Assembly: GCA_963775395.1 (NCBI GenBank)
Contig: CAVZIX010000020.1
Location: forward strand, 124,001-188,000
DNA length: 64,000 nucleotides
DNA from: JAIBJN01 sp963775395
GTDB taxonomy: Bacteria; Actinomycetota; Thermoleophilia; Gaiellales; Gaiellaceae
Direction: 5' to 3'
Shown: positions 43,955 through 53,352 of the stretch, piece by piece
Layout: each line of letters begins with the position of its first letter
Numbering within the stretch: the first letter of the stretch is position 1
Notes under the pieces: model-generated
What the model was told of the DNA's origin: nothing
Databases searched by the model: none
What the model saw: only the letters and a program-made list of their open reading frames with translations
Position numbers and translations under genes: made by a program

Positions 43955-44835
43955 AGGTCGCCTACTACAAGGGCTGCCTCGCGTCGCTCTCGGCGAAGGA
44001 GCTCGACACCTCGACGCAAGCGCTTGCGCCGAAGCTCGGGATCGAGCTCGTCGAGCTCAAGTCCGTGACCTGCTGCGGCGCCGGCGACATCCACGAGGCC
44101 GAGCCCGACTACTACCTCCACCTGAACGCGCGCATCCTCGCCTACGCCGAGGCGACCGGCTGCGACACGCTCATGACGATCTGCAACGTCTGCACGCTCA
44201 ACCTGCGGCAGGCGAACCACGCGCTCCAGAACGACGACGCCCTGCGCGTGCGCGTCGCCGAGAACCTCGAGCGCGTCGGCGCTCCGCCGTACAGCGGCAA
44301 CGTCGAGGTGAAGCACCTCCTCTGGCTGATCGCGGCGGGGGACGGCTTCGAGCAGCTCAAGCAGGTCGCCCACAAGGGCCTCAAGGGCCTGAAGGTCGCG
44401 CCGTTCTACGGCTGCCAGATCCTGCGCCCGTCGAAGCTGCTGGGCTTCGAGGATCCCGACCGACCCTCGTCGCTCGAGGCGATCATCGAGGCCTGCGGCG
44501 GCGAGGCGATCGATTACCCGGCCAAGGTGAAGTGCTGCGGTTTCCCGATCATCCAGGCGCGCGAGGAGACGGCGCTGGGCGAGCTCGTGCAGCCGATCCG
44601 CCAGTCGATCGATGCCGGCGCGGACGCGATGGTGACGCCGTGCCCGCTCTGCCACCTCTCCCTGGATGCCTGGCAGTCCAAGCTGGAGGCGCAGACGGGC
44701 GAGGCCTTCAGGATGCCCATCCTCCACCTGTCGCAGCTCGTCGGGGTCGCCGCCGGGCTCGAGGAGTCCGAGCTGAAGTTCAAGCGGCACGTCGTTCCGG
44801 TGGACGACGTGCTCGAGAAGGTCGAAGCTCCCTAA
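43951..44835 (+). CDS. sdhE: SdhE-type CCG-domain subunit (HdrB-like) of type E succinate:quinone reductase
   Basis: A 294-residue protein with two cysteine-rich CCG motifs: 'VTCCGAGDIHE ... CNVC' in the first half and 'VKCCGFPIIQ ... CPLCHLSLD' in the second. Such domains bind non-cubane iron-sulfur clusters in heterodisulfide reductase B and replace haem-containing SdhC in the type E complexes of Sulfolobales, Campylobacterota and cyanobacteria, associating through amphipathic helices. Its gene overlaps sdhB by 4 bp. The symbol refers to the type E subunit, not to the flavinylation factor of the same name. Confidence 0.85.
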   Translation: MKVAYYKGCLASLSAKELDTSTQALAPKLGIELVELKSVTCCGAGDIHEAEPDYYLHLNARILAYAEATGCDTLMTICNVCTLNLRQANHALQNDDALRVRVAENLERVGAPPYSGNVEVKHLLWLIAAGDGFEQLKQVAHKGLKGLKVAPFYGCQILRPSKLLGFEDPDRPSSLEAIIEACGGEAIDYPAKVKCCGFPIIQAREETALGELVQPIRQSIDAGADAMVTPCPLCHLSLDAWQSKLEAQTGEAFRMPILHLSQLVGVAAGLEESELKFKRHVVPVDDVLEKVEAP

Positions 44836-44845
44836 AATTCGTCCC

Positions 44846-45043
44846 ATGGCCAGGCGCCTCGTCGTTCTCGCGCTGACGGCCGCAGCGGCCGCGGCGGCGG
44901 TTACCTTCGCGCGGCGGCGTCGCTCGGCGGACGACCCCGCCCGCAACGGCGGCTCACGCGAGCGGGCGGCCCGCCTCCAGCGGGAGCTCGAGCAGGCCCG
45001 CGAGCGCCTCCGCGCGGACATCGCGCGCGCCCGCGAGCAGTAG
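44846..45043 (+). CDS. Small membrane protein with coiled-coil tail
   Basis: A 65-residue protein: helix at about 4-22 ('RLVVLALTAAAAAAAVTFA'), positively charged 'RRRR', then a heptad-like 'RLQRELEQARERLRADIARA'. It begins 10 bp after sdhE and ends 2 bp before a phosphoesterase start. Similar tiny anchored coiled coils occur widely in actinobacteria, function unknown. Confidence 0.6.
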   Translation: MARRLVVLALTAAAAAAAVTFARRRRSADDPARNGGSRERAARLQRELEQARERLRADIARAREQ

Positions 45044-45045
45044 CC

Positions 45046-45864
45046 TTGACGGCGATTCTCGTCGCCGTCGCGCTCGTCGCGGCGGTGGGGCTCGGCTGGA
45101 TGCTCTTCGAGGCCCAGTGGGTCGAGCTGCTCGAACGGGACGTGGCGATCCGGGGCCTGCCGCCCGAGCTGGACGGGCTCACCGTCCTCCACCTTTCCGA
45201 CTTCCACCTCGGCACGGTCTCGCTCAACGGGCGCGCGCTCGGCAAGGCAGTCGACTGGGCGGAGTCCGCGCCGGTCGACGTCGTCGCGATCACGGGCGAC
45301 CTCGTCAGCCGCAAGCGGGGAGAGCGAACACTCCGTGCCGCGCTCGAGCGGCTTCGGCCGCGGCACGGCACGTACGCGGTGCTGGGCAACCACGACGTCG
45401 CCGCCACGCGGGACCCGTTCAGCAGCCCGGCCGACCTCACGGGCCTCGAGAAGCAGGGCGCGCGACTCCTGGAGCACGAAGCGGTGACGTTCGACGTCGC
45501 GGGCCGTACGGTCCAGGTGGCGGGCGCCGACCCGCGCCGCCGGCGTGAGGGGCTGCGGGAGCTCGCCGCCCCCGAAGCCGAGGTCCGCATCCTCCTGATC
45601 CACTTCCCGGACGATGTCCGCAGCCTCGCCCCGGGCGACTTCCACCTGATCCTCGCGGGCCACCTGCACGGCGGGCAAATCTGCGTTCCGACGCCTCGCG
45701 GCAAGGTGCGCCTGGAGCACCTGCGCGCGCCGTACTGGGAGGGGCTGTTCGACCTGCCGGTCGGCATGCTCCACGTCTCGCGTGGGCTGGGCACCAGCTT
45801 CGTGCCCTTCCGCCTGCTCGCTCGGCCGGAAGCGACGAGGCTGACGTTCAGGGCAGCCGAGTAG
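45046..45864 (+). CDS. Membrane-anchored metallophosphoesterase (YkuE/LpxG-like)
   Basis: A 272-residue protein from TTG 45046. One N-terminal membrane helix (1-20), then calcineurin-like motifs 'LSDFHLG' (DxH), 'AITGDLVS' (GDxx), 'VLGNHDV' (GNHD) and 'LAGHLHGG' (GHxH). Homologues hydrolyse phospholipid-like pyrophosphates (LpxG/LpxI role) or unknown phosphodiesters; lipid A is not expected in an actinobacterium, so the substrate is open. Confidence 0.85.
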   Translation: MTAILVAVALVAAVGLGWMLFEAQWVELLERDVAIRGLPPELDGLTVLHLSDFHLGTVSLNGRALGKAVDWAESAPVDVVAITGDLVSRKRGERTLRAALERLRPRHGTYAVLGNHDVAATRDPFSSPADLTGLEKQGARLLEHEAVTFDVAGRTVQVAGADPRRRREGLRELAAPEAEVRILLIHFPDDVRSLAPGDFHLILAGHLHGGQICVPTPRGKVRLEHLRAPYWEGLFDLPVGMLHVSRGLGTSFVPFRLLARPEATRLTFRAAE

Positions 45865-45877
45865 ACTCGCGGCCGGG

Positions 45878-46495
45878 ATGGCGTACCGCCTCGAGCCTGT
45901 GACCAGGGCGTCGCTCGCAGGCGCGCCGGCCGTGTGCGGCGACTGCGTGTTCTGGCAGTCCAAGCGGGGCCGGTCGGTCGCCAAGGCCCGCTGGGCCGAG
46001 CGTGTCGAGGACGACTGGGGCGCGTGGGGGACGCTCTACCACGGCGAGGGCGACCGGCTGCTCGGGTTCGTCCAGTACGGCCCATCGGGGCAGTTCCCGC
46101 GGGCCTACGATCTTCCGGCGGGGCCGCCCTCCTCCGACTCCGTCCTCGTCACCTGCGCCTACCTCGTCGACCTGACTGCGCCCTGGGTGCTCCAGAGCCT
46201 CTTCCTGGCAGCGATCGGAGAGGCACGCGACCAGGGCGTCAAGGCGATCGAGACCTTCGGCTACCGCTATCCGGAGGGCGAGTCGAGCTACGAGCGCTTC
46301 CTCGTCCACCGCACGGTCTTCCCGTCGGACTTCCTGGCCGACTTCGGCTTCCTGGCGGTCCGCTGGGAGGGGGACGTCTGCCTCGCGCGCCTCGAGCTGG
46401 GCGGCCTTCAGCCCGTCGAGGACGGCATGACCACGAGGGCGTGGCGCAAGGTCAAGGAGGCCTTCGCCCCGGCGCCCGTGCCCCAGCGACCGTAA
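45878..46495 (+). CDS. GNAT-fold acetyltransferase-like protein
   Basis: A 205-residue protein from ATG 45878. The N-terminal 'CGDCVFWQ' and central strands 'TLYHGEGDRLLGFVQYGP' and 'VLVTCAYLVD' followed by a helix and 'VKAIETFGYRYPEG' fit the acyl-CoA N-acyltransferase (GNAT) fold; the usual Q/RxxGxG/A pyrophosphate loop is not obvious, so catalytic activity is uncertain. The C-terminal 'CLARLELGGLQP' completes the fold. Confidence 0.6.
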   Translation: MAYRLEPVTRASLAGAPAVCGDCVFWQSKRGRSVAKARWAERVEDDWGAWGTLYHGEGDRLLGFVQYGPSGQFPRAYDLPAGPPSSDSVLVTCAYLVDLTAPWVLQSLFLAAIGEARDQGVKAIETFGYRYPEGESSYERFLVHRTVFPSDFLADFGFLAVRWEGDVCLARLELGGLQPVEDGMTTRAWRKVKEAFAPAPVPQRP

Positions 46496-46575
46496 GCGCG
46501 GTCCCACGCGGCCGGCGTGGTAGGCTTCCCGGCGGTAGGTTTTCGCCTAAGAGACGCAAACTAGCGAGGAGTGAC

Positions 46576-47925
46576 ATGTCGACCACGGTCGAAGACGTGC
46601 GCCGCGCGAGCGCCCGCCCTGGTGCTGGGGTGGAGGACGTGCTCCGCGAGGGCGGCTTCACGCGCTTCCACCGCAAGGCAGTGCTCGTCACGGGCGCCGC
46701 CTGGACGTTCGTGGCGATGGAGATCCTGCTCGTCGGCTTCACCGTCCCGCTCTTCACCGCGATCTGGGGCCTTTCGGGAAGCTATGCGGGCTGGATCGCT
46801 GCCTCGGCGCTCGGCGGCTCGCTGCTCGGGAGCCTCGTGCTCGGCCCGGTCGCGGACCGCGTGGGCCGGCGGCGCATCTTCCAGGCCGCGATCCTCTGGT
46901 ACGCGGTCTTCACGGCGCTCACCGCCCTCGCGTGGGGGCCCGGCTCGCTCTCGGCCTTCCGTTTCCTGGCCGGGATCGGCCTCGGCGGGATACTCGTCGT
47001 CGACCCCGCGATGCTGGCCGAGTACCTGCCGCCGCAGAAGCGGGGCCGCTTCCTCGTCGTCCTCGACCTGTTCTGGCCCGTCGGGCTGCTCCTGGCGACG
47101 GGGCTCTCCTGGGTCTTCCTCGAGCAGGTCGGTGGCGACGACGCGTGGCGTTGGCTCTTCCTCGCCGCCTCGTTTCCGGCCTTTCTCGCGTTCGTCGCCC
47201 GCATCTCCCTCCCGGAGAGCCCGTACTTCCTGGCGCGGACGGGGCGCCGGTCGGAGGCGGGGGAGGTGCTCGAGGAGATCACCGGTCGGCCCGTCGACGC
47301 CGGCACGCTCGATGTGGAGCCGGAGCCGCGCGCGTCCATCCTCGAGCTCGCAGGCGAGAGGCTGCGCGGCCGGACGGTCGTGATCCTGCTCGCCTGGATC
47401 GCGCTCAACATCTCGTACTACGGGCTCTTCCTGTGGCTCCCGTTCGTGCTGCAGGAGGAGGCGCGGTTCACAATCGACGTCTACCTGCTGCTCGCGCTCT
47501 CCGCGCTCTCGCAGTTTCCGGGCTACGCGGCCGCGATCTGGCTCGTGGAACGGATCGGGCGCAAGCCGACGCTCGGGCTCTTCCTGCTCCTCGGCGGCCT
47601 GTCCGTGTACGCCTTCGCCGTCTCCGAGTCCACCGCGCAGTACGTCGCCGCGCTCTTCTTCGTCGGGTTCTTCAACCTCGGCGCCTGGGGAGCCGTCTAC
47701 CCGTACACGTCCGAGCTCTTCCCCACGCGCTTGCGCGGGAGCGCGTTCGGGCTCGCGGAGGGAGTCGGCAAGGGTGCGGCCATCGGAGGCCCGTACCTCT
47801 TCGGGGCGCTCATCGACGCCACCGGCGATACGACCTGGTCGCTCACGTTCGTCGCGCTCGTCATGGCCGCCGGCGCCGCCGCAACCCTCTTCGGCCCGGA
47901 GACGCGGGGGCGCGCGCTGAGCTAG
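46576..47925 (+). CDS. MFS transporter, sugar-porter/aromatic-acid-type
   Basis: A 449-residue, 12-helix carrier; ATG 46576 follows GCGAGGAGTGAC. The A-motif after helix 2 is 'GPVADRVGRRRIF' and its repeat in the second half 'ERIGRKPTLG'; 'PESPYFLARTGR' (PESPRxL-like) before the central loop marks the MHS/sugar-porter group, and the C-terminus has 'PTRLRGSAFGLAEGVG'. Likely a proton symporter for a carboxylate, aromatic acid or sugar; the substrate cannot be read. Confidence 0.9.
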   Translation: MSTTVEDVRRASARPGAGVEDVLREGGFTRFHRKAVLVTGAAWTFVAMEILLVGFTVPLFTAIWGLSGSYAGWIAASALGGSLLGSLVLGPVADRVGRRRIFQAAILWYAVFTALTALAWGPGSLSAFRFLAGIGLGGILVVDPAMLAEYLPPQKRGRFLVVLDLFWPVGLLLATGLSWVFLEQVGGDDAWRWLFLAASFPAFLAFVARISLPESPYFLARTGRRSEAGEVLEEITGRPVDAGTLDVEPEPRASILELAGERLRGRTVVILLAWIALNISYYGLFLWLPFVLQEEARFTIDVYLLLALSALSQFPGYAAAIWLVERIGRKPTLGLFLLLGGLSVYAFAVSESTAQYVAALFFVGFFNLGAWGAVYPYTSELFPTRLRGSAFGLAEGVGKGAAIGGPYLFGALIDATGDTTWSLTFVALVMAAGAAATLFGPETRGRALS

Positions 47926-47960
47926 TACCCTTTCGGGAGGGCAATCCGAAGGAGGCGGCG

Positions 47961-48416
47961 ATGTCGACGACGACCCGGGACCGCACCGACGAGATCCTTG
48001 AGCTGGAGGCGCTGTGGGCCGCTCCCGCCGCGGAGGAGCCGAAGCCCGAACAGCCGAGACGGCGAACCCTGCCACTCGTCCCCGGTGGGCTGGTCGCAGC
48101 TGGATGGCTTGCCTTCTTCGTCGCCGCGAGCTTCGCACCGCCTCCCGAGCCTGGAATGGCCTGGGCGACGTGGGCGATTGCCGTCGAGCTGGTGATGATC
48201 GGCCTTCTGCTTGCCGCCGCCGGGCTCGGTGCCATGTTCGGCCGGGGTGGATTCGGCGCCGCGACCCTGGCCGGCCTGCTGCTGATCCCGCTCGCCGTGA
48301 ACTGCAGCGCCGCCGAGCATCACATGGGCAACTGGTGGCTCGCGGAGCTCGGCGCGGCGATCGCGCTCACCGGCCTCGCGGCCGTCGGGCTCGGGCAGCG
48401 CCTACGCGGCCAGTAG
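47961..48416 (+). CDS. Small polytopic membrane protein
   Basis: A 151-residue protein; ATG 47961 follows AAGGAGGCGGCG. A soluble N-terminus (about 1-40) leads to four hydrophobic helices ('GGLVAAGWLAFFVAASF', 'AIAVELVMIGLLLAAAG', 'ATLAGLLLIPLAV', 'AAIALTGLAAVGLG'). No known family. It is convergent with asd, overlapping its stop by about 15 bp. Confidence 0.65.
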   Translation: MSTTTRDRTDEILELEALWAAPAAEEPKPEQPRRRTLPLVPGGLVAAGWLAFFVAASFAPPPEPGMAWATWAIAVELVMIGLLLAAAGLGAMFGRGGFGAATLAGLLLIPLAVNCSAAEHHMGNWWLAELGAAIALTGLAAVGLGQRLRGQ

Positions 48417-49343
48417 CCGCCGGGCCAGCAGCAGCTCGGCGATCTGGACGGCGTTCAGCGCCGCGCCCTTGCGCAGGTTGTCGTTGACGACCCAGAGCGC
48501 GAGGCCGTCGCCCGCCGTGTCGCGCCTGATCCGGCCGACGAGCACCTTGTCGCCGCCCGCAGCCTGGCCGGGCGTGGGGAGGTCGGCGAGCTCGATCTGC
48601 TCCGAGGCTGCGAGCGCCTCGCGCGCCTCGTCGGGCGAGAGCGGCTCGCGCGTCTCCACCCAGACCGCCTGCGAGTGGCCGACGAGGATCGGCACCCGCA
48701 CGCACGTCGCGTGGAGCCGCAGGTCCGGGAGGCCGAGGATCTTGCGGGTCTCCGCGCGGAGCTTCCACTCCTCGCTGAACTCCTCACCTTCGAGCTCCCA
48801 GTCCATCGAGAGGTCGCCCTCCGCGGGCGCGATCGCCTGGAGCTTCTGGATGCCGGCGTCGCCGGCGCCCGAGGCCGACTGGTAGGTGGCGAGTCGCACG
48901 CGCTCGAGGCCGGCGGCCTCGTGCAGCGGGGCGAGGGCGCAGGTGAGCTGCATCGCCGAGCAGTTCGGGTTGGCGACGATCTCGTCGCCGTTCAGGACGT
49001 GGTCGTTGACGCCGGCGACGACGAGCGGGATCCCGTCCTGGAGGCGGTAGGCGTCGGACTTGTCGATCGCGACCGCGCCGCCGCGGACTGCGTGCGGCAC
49101 GAGCTCCCGGCTCGCCTCCGTCCCGACGGAGAAGAAGACGAGATCGAGCCCGCTCGCGGCCAGCGCCTCAGGCGTCGCCTTCTCGACGACGAGCTCGGCG
49201 TCGCCGAAGCGGATGCTCGAGCCGGCGGAGCGCGAGGACGCGAACGCGCGGACGTCGGCGAAGCCGCGCTCGGCGAGGAGCTCGAGCGTCACCGTCCCGA
49301 CCGCGCCGGTGGCGCCGACGACGCCGATGCGCAGGTCAGGCAT
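48402..49343 (-). CDS. asd: Aspartate-semialdehyde dehydrogenase
   Basis: A 313-residue enzyme reducing aspartyl phosphate to the semialdehyde for Lys/Thr/Met and cell-wall diaminopimelate. NADP motif 'GVVGATGAVGTVTLELL' at the N-terminus, catalytic Cys in 'NPNCSAMQL' (about residue 128), and 'SASGAGDAG' beyond. The active His is in 'LHATCVRVP'. It overlaps lysC by 8 bp, forming the lysC-asd operon. Confidence 0.93.
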   Translation of the reverse strand: MPDLRIGVVGATGAVGTVTLELLAERGFADVRAFASSRSAGSSIRFGDAELVVEKATPEALAASGLDLVFFSVGTEASRELVPHAVRGGAVAIDKSDAYRLQDGIPLVVAGVNDHVLNGDEIVANPNCSAMQLTCALAPLHEAAGLERVRLATYQSASGAGDAGIQKLQAIAPAEGDLSMDWELEGEEFSEEWKLRAETRKILGLPDLRLHATCVRVPILVGHSQAVWVETREPLSPDEAREALAASEQIELADLPTPGQAAGGDKVLVGRIRRDTAGDGLALWVVNDNLRKGAALNAVQIAELLLARRLLAA

Positions 49344-50592
49344 GCTGGCGCTCCGCCTCCGCGGAGCCGAGGTCGAACGCCTCGTGCAGCGCCTGCACGG
49401 TCTTCTCGACGTCGTCGTGCGGCACGTAGAAGGCGATCTTGATCGGCGAGGTGGCGACGAACTTGGGCGTCACGCCCAGCCCACGCAGCGTTGCGAACGT
49501 GCGCGCCGCGACGCCCGGATGGCTCTTCATCCCGGCGCCGACGACGCTCACCTTGCCGAGGCCGTCCTCGTGTGCGTACGTGGCGCCGAGCGAGGTCAGG
49601 GCGTCGTCCGCCTGCGGCCGGTCGTCGAGCGGGGCGGAGAAGACGATGCGGGAGTCCATCTGGATGATCGTGTCGACGTTCACCTCGGCCGTCGCCAGCG
49701 CCTCGAAGAGCTCGGCCGGGCCGACGCCCTCGACGGCGTACACGGCCTCCTCGACCGTGTGCGTGACGCCCGAGATCAACGCTTTCTCCAGCATCCGTGC
49801 GTCCTCCTCCCTGATCCAGGTCCCCGGCTCGTCGGTGAACGTCGAGCGGACGTGCACCATCACGCCGTGGTTGCGCGCGAACTCGACCGAGCGTAGCTGA
49901 AGCACCTTCGCGCCGGAGGCCGCCATCTCGAGCATCTCCTCGTAGCTCACGGCGTGCAGCAGACGGGCGTTCGGGACTATGCGCGGGTCGGCCGTGAAGA
50001 CGCCGTCGACGTCCGTGTAGATCTCACAGCCTTGGGCCCCGAGCGCTGCCGCCAGCGCCACTGCGGTCAGGTCGGAGGCGCCGCGCCCGAGCGTTGTCAC
50101 CTCGAAGTCGGTGGAGACGCCCTGGAAGCCGGCGACGAGCACGATGCGCTCCTCGTCGAGCGCACGGTTGATGCGGTGGGCCTTGACCTCGATGATCTTC
50201 GCCTTCCCGTGCGCGGTGTCGGTGACGATCCCCGCCTGGGAGCCCGTGAGCGAGATCGCGTTCGTGCCGAGGTCGGAGATCGCCATGGCCACGAGCGCGC
50301 AGGAGATCCGCTCGCCGACGGAGATGAGCATGTCGAGCTCGCGCGGCGCCGGCCGGGGCGAGACCTCGTGCGCGAGGGCCCGGAGCTCGTCCGTGTGGTA
50401 GCCCATCGCCGAGACGACGGCGACGACCCGCGACCCCGACTTCTTCGTGGCGACGAGGCGCTCGGCGACCCTGCGGATCTTCTCGGGGTCGGCGACGGAC
50501 GTCCCGCCGAACTTCATCACGACCGTGCCGGTGCTCGCCTTGGGCTCGGCCGGCTCGATCTCGGGCAGGGTCTCGTACGCGGTCTCCGTCAT
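49336..50592 (-). CDS. lysC: Aspartate kinase
   Basis: A 418-residue enzyme phosphorylating aspartate. Kinase domain 'VMKFGGTSVADPEKI', 'ISVGERIS', 'TLGRGASDLTAVALA' and 'EIYTDVDGVFTADPR'; two ACT domains in the last 160 residues bind feedback effectors (Lys and/or Thr). The N-terminus carries about 22 extra residues before the first strand. No internal start for a beta form was examined. It overlaps asd downstream. Confidence 0.94.
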   Translation of the reverse strand: MTETAYETLPEIEPAEPKASTGTVVMKFGGTSVADPEKIRRVAERLVATKKSGSRVVAVVSAMGYHTDELRALAHEVSPRPAPRELDMLISVGERISCALVAMAISDLGTNAISLTGSQAGIVTDTAHGKAKIIEVKAHRINRALDEERIVLVAGFQGVSTDFEVTTLGRGASDLTAVALAAALGAQGCEIYTDVDGVFTADPRIVPNARLLHAVSYEEMLEMAASGAKVLQLRSVEFARNHGVMVHVRSTFTDEPGTWIREEDARMLEKALISGVTHTVEEAVYAVEGVGPAELFEALATAEVNVDTIIQMDSRIVFSAPLDDRPQADDALTSLGATYAHEDGLGKVSVVGAGMKSHPGVAARTFATLRGLGVTPKFVATSPIKIAFYVPHDDVEKTVQALHEAFDLGSAEAERQHA

Positions 50593-50648
50593 GCGTCGAT
50601 TGTAGGGCGCGCCCCGGGGCGCCTACGTGGCCGCGCCAGCTCTGCGGC

Positions 50649-52503
50649 TCAGGCGGCCGACGCGATCAGCTCGTCGAGAGCAGGGTTGTCGACCTGTGCC
50701 GCCAGCGAGCGGGCGGACTCGAGGGCGCCGGGCTCGCCGAGCCGCGCCCGGTGAACGGTCGCCCGCACGAGGAGGTCGCGCAGGCCGCGGCGTGCTGCGA
50801 TCGCCTCGAGCTCGCCGATCCAGCGCTCCGCCGACGCGTCGCCGTGCTCGACGGCCACTCCGCAGAGCGCGTCCAGACCGTAGGCCTCGATCCAGAGGTA
50901 CGTGTCGGGCAAACGCCGGCAGAGCCGAGGGGCCTCGACCAGAAGCTCGAGCCCTCGATCGACCTCGCCCCGTGCGACGGCGACGAGCCCCCGCCCGCGG
51001 GCGGCGATGCTCTCCCAACAGGGGTCGCCGATCTCGCAGCCAAGTGCGAACGCGTGCTCGAACGCGTCGCTTGCCTCGTCCGTGTAGCCGTTCCTGAGGT
51101 CGACCTCGGCCCGGAACGACTCTGGCCAGGAACGGAACGAGTTCATGCCTCGGGCGTCGACGAGCTCCAGAGCCCGGTCGAGCAGGACCGTCGCCTCGTC
51201 GAGCTCGTTCCGGAGCACATGCAGCTTGGCGTGCATCGTCCAGGCGTAGCCGAGCGCCTCCGGGCTCTGGAGGCCCTCGCTCCGGGCGGTCGCCGCGAGC
51301 AGTAGCCGCGTCGCGTTCGCGTAGTCGCCTACGTCGCTCCGACAGGTTCCGAGGATGACCTCGATCCAGGCGAGCTCCTCCTCGTCGCCGTTCGCGAGCT
51401 GCGCCGCGCGGGCCAGTGTGGCCTCCGCGCGGTCGTAGCGCCCGCGGAGAAACTGGATCCATCCGGTCTCGCGCCACCCCGTGGCGGCCAGGCGGCGTTC
51501 GCCGATGCGCTCCGCGAGCACGCTCCCTTCGTGCAGCGCCGCCGCACCTTCCTCGTCGGTCCCGCGGCACGAGTGGACGAGAGCCGTGCCGAGGCCGATC
51601 AGCGACCTGGCCAGCAGCTTGTCGTCGTCGTGCCGGCGGGCCGACGCGACCGCCCCGCGAAGCCGGGCGACGCCCGCCTCGGGAGCGCCGGCGTCCACCG
51701 CGGCCAGCCCGGTCTCGATCAGGACGTTCACCGCCGACGGTCCCGGACACGCGTTTCCCGGCCGAGGCGAGCGGCTCCGCCGCCGCCGACACGAGCGCTG
51801 GGCTCGGCTCGAGGCCGAGCTCCTGACGAAAGAGGGACGTACAGGCCTCCACCTGACGGCGCGCAGCGTCGGCATCGCCGGAGGCGCGCAGGCACCGCAC
51901 GAGCAGCACGTGCGCGTTCTCGTCGTACGGGTTGAGCCGCACGAGGTGAGCGGCGTGGCTCCGGGCTGCGTCGACGTCGCCGCGGGCGAGGAGCGCGAGT
52001 GCCGCCTCGTGCATTACCGCGGCGGTCGTGCCCGCGACGCGGCGGCGCTCGTTGTCGAGCCAGTCCTCGAAGACAGGGCTCGAGCGGAAGGCCATGCCGT
52101 CGAGGAGGTCGTGCCCGAGGCCCGGCAGCGAGACCGCTTCGAGCCAGGAGCCCTTGCCGAGGATCTCAACGTCCACGAACGCGCCGTGCTGGAGCGCCAG
52201 GCGCACGGGATTGCCGCCCACCTCCGCCTGCGGGCCGAGCTGGCGGCGAAGCGCCGAGAGCGCCGAGCGGAGCGCGCCGAGCGGGTCGTCGGCCTCGGGG
52301 AAGAGCAGGGCCGACAGCCGCTCGCGGGACGAGGGCACCTCCGTGCGCACCAGATAGGTGAGCAGGCCCCAGTGCTTGCGTCCCGGGGGCGCCTCGACCT
52401 CGAACCCGCCTCGCTGGACCATCGGCGCGCCGAGGAGCTGAATCCTCAGATCCGCCCCTGCTTCGGCGGCCGCATTCCTCACACGCTCCCTCACACGCCC
52501 CAT
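50649..52503 (-). pseudogene. BTAD (SARP-like) transcriptional regulator with TPR region, frameshifted
   Basis: ATG 52503 follows CGGAGGCTTGCA; about 617 residues. The N-terminal winged helix ('DLRIQLLGAPMVQRGG', 'HWGLLTYLVRTEVPSSRERLSALLFP' in pieces) and BTAD domain ('LVRLNPYDENAHVLLVRCL', 'EQELGLEPSP'-like ending) are followed by a TPR-rich effector half ('YDRAEATLARAAQLANG', 'DEATVLLDRALELVDARG'). The frame shifts near 51750 ('LASAGKR' to 'GPSAVNVLIETG'), probably an assembly indel. It diverges from a secreted cupin and may regulate it and the P450 genes. Confidence 0.78.
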
Positions 52504-52571
52504 TGCAAGCCTCCGGATCGTCCAGTTGATCACAGGGAGCTGGGCGAGACAACTAGACGGAGGTAGCAGAG

Positions 52572-53078
52572 ATGAGAAGGATGCGGCACATCCGCCTCGC
52601 CGTTCTCGGCCTGGCGCTTCTGACCGCGGTCGTCGCGGTCGGCGTGGCGATCGCGACGCCGTCCTCGGGAGTCACGGCCGAGACCTACCGCGGGAACGTC
52701 CAGGGGCAGCTGAACCTGTTCACGCAGTTCAGCCCCGGTGTCAGCGCGAGGATCAAGACGAAGGGCGCGTTCGAGGTCGTCACGCAGAAGATCGTCGCGG
52801 AACCGGGCGCCACCTTCGGCTGGCACTACCACCCCGGCGAGAACGTGAACGTGGTTGCCCAGGGAACGGTGAGCCTCTACCACGCCAAGAAGTGCACGCA
52901 CGAGATCCTCTACTCCGCCGGGAGCGGCTTCAGCACGTCTCCCGACGAGGTACACCTCGCCCGCAACGAGGGGACGGACACGCTGATCATCTACGCGACC
53001 TACCTCGTCCCCAAGCAAACGCCGGCACTGCCGCTTCGAATCGATCAGCCCTCTCCGGGGCCGGGCTGCCCCCTGTAG
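52572..53078 (+). CDS. Secreted cupin-domain protein
   Basis: A 168-residue protein; ATG 52572 follows GGAGGTAGCAGAG. An N-terminal signal/anchor (about 8-30, 'LAVLGLALLTAVVAVGVAI') precedes a cupin with metal motif 'WHYHPGENVNVVAQG' (HxH...). The conserved 'PDEVHLARNEG' supplies the third His. Export of a cupin is common in actinobacteria, but the role is unknown. It ends at a hairpin shared with the convergent ferredoxin gene. Confidence 0.78.
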   Translation: MRRMRHIRLAVLGLALLTAVVAVGVAIATPSSGVTAETYRGNVQGQLNLFTQFSPGVSARIKTKGAFEVVTQKIVAEPGATFGWHYHPGENVNVVAQGTVSLYHAKKCTHEILYSAGSGFSTSPDEVHLARNEGTDTLIIYATYLVPKQTPALPLRIDQPSPGPGCPL

Positions 53079-53092
53079 AAAGCCCGTCGACA

Positions 53093-53120
53093 GCAGGGCG
53101 CCGGCGATCCGGCGTCCTGC
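53093..53120. terminator. Bidirectional terminator hairpin
   Basis: GCAGG-G-CGCCGG (53093-53104), loop CGAT, CCGGCG-T-CCTGC (53109-53120), between the convergent secreted-cupin and ferredoxin genes. Confidence 0.6.
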
Positions 53121-53127
53121 TCGTCGC

Positions 53128-53352
53128 TCAGGGGAAGAGGCGCTCGCCGGTTCGCGCGTCTGCGACCGAGATGGCGCCGGTCGGGCAGAACCCGGCGGCC
53201 TGAAGGATCTGCTCCTCGGGCGCGCCGGCCGGGTCGATCACCTCGGACTGGCGGTTGTCGTTGTGGCGGAAGACCTCGGGCGCGAGGAAGACGCATTGCC
53301 CGTTGCCCATGCACAGGTCGTGGTCGACTGCGATCTGGAGCTCACGCGCCAT
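53128..53352 (-). CDS. 3Fe-4S-type ferredoxin
   Basis: A 74-residue ferredoxin with 'CMGNGQCVFLAPEVF' (C-x5-C) and 'AAGFCPTGAI' providing the third Cys; the second position of the usual 4Fe-4S motif is Gly, which favours a 3Fe-4S cluster. Its start abuts the stop of the P450 gene (shared base), the common P450-ferredoxin operon that supplies electrons. Confidence 0.9.
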   Translation of the reverse strand: MARELQIAVDHDLCMGNGQCVFLAPEVFRHNDNRQSEVIDPAGAPEEQILQAAGFCPTGAISVADARTGERLFP

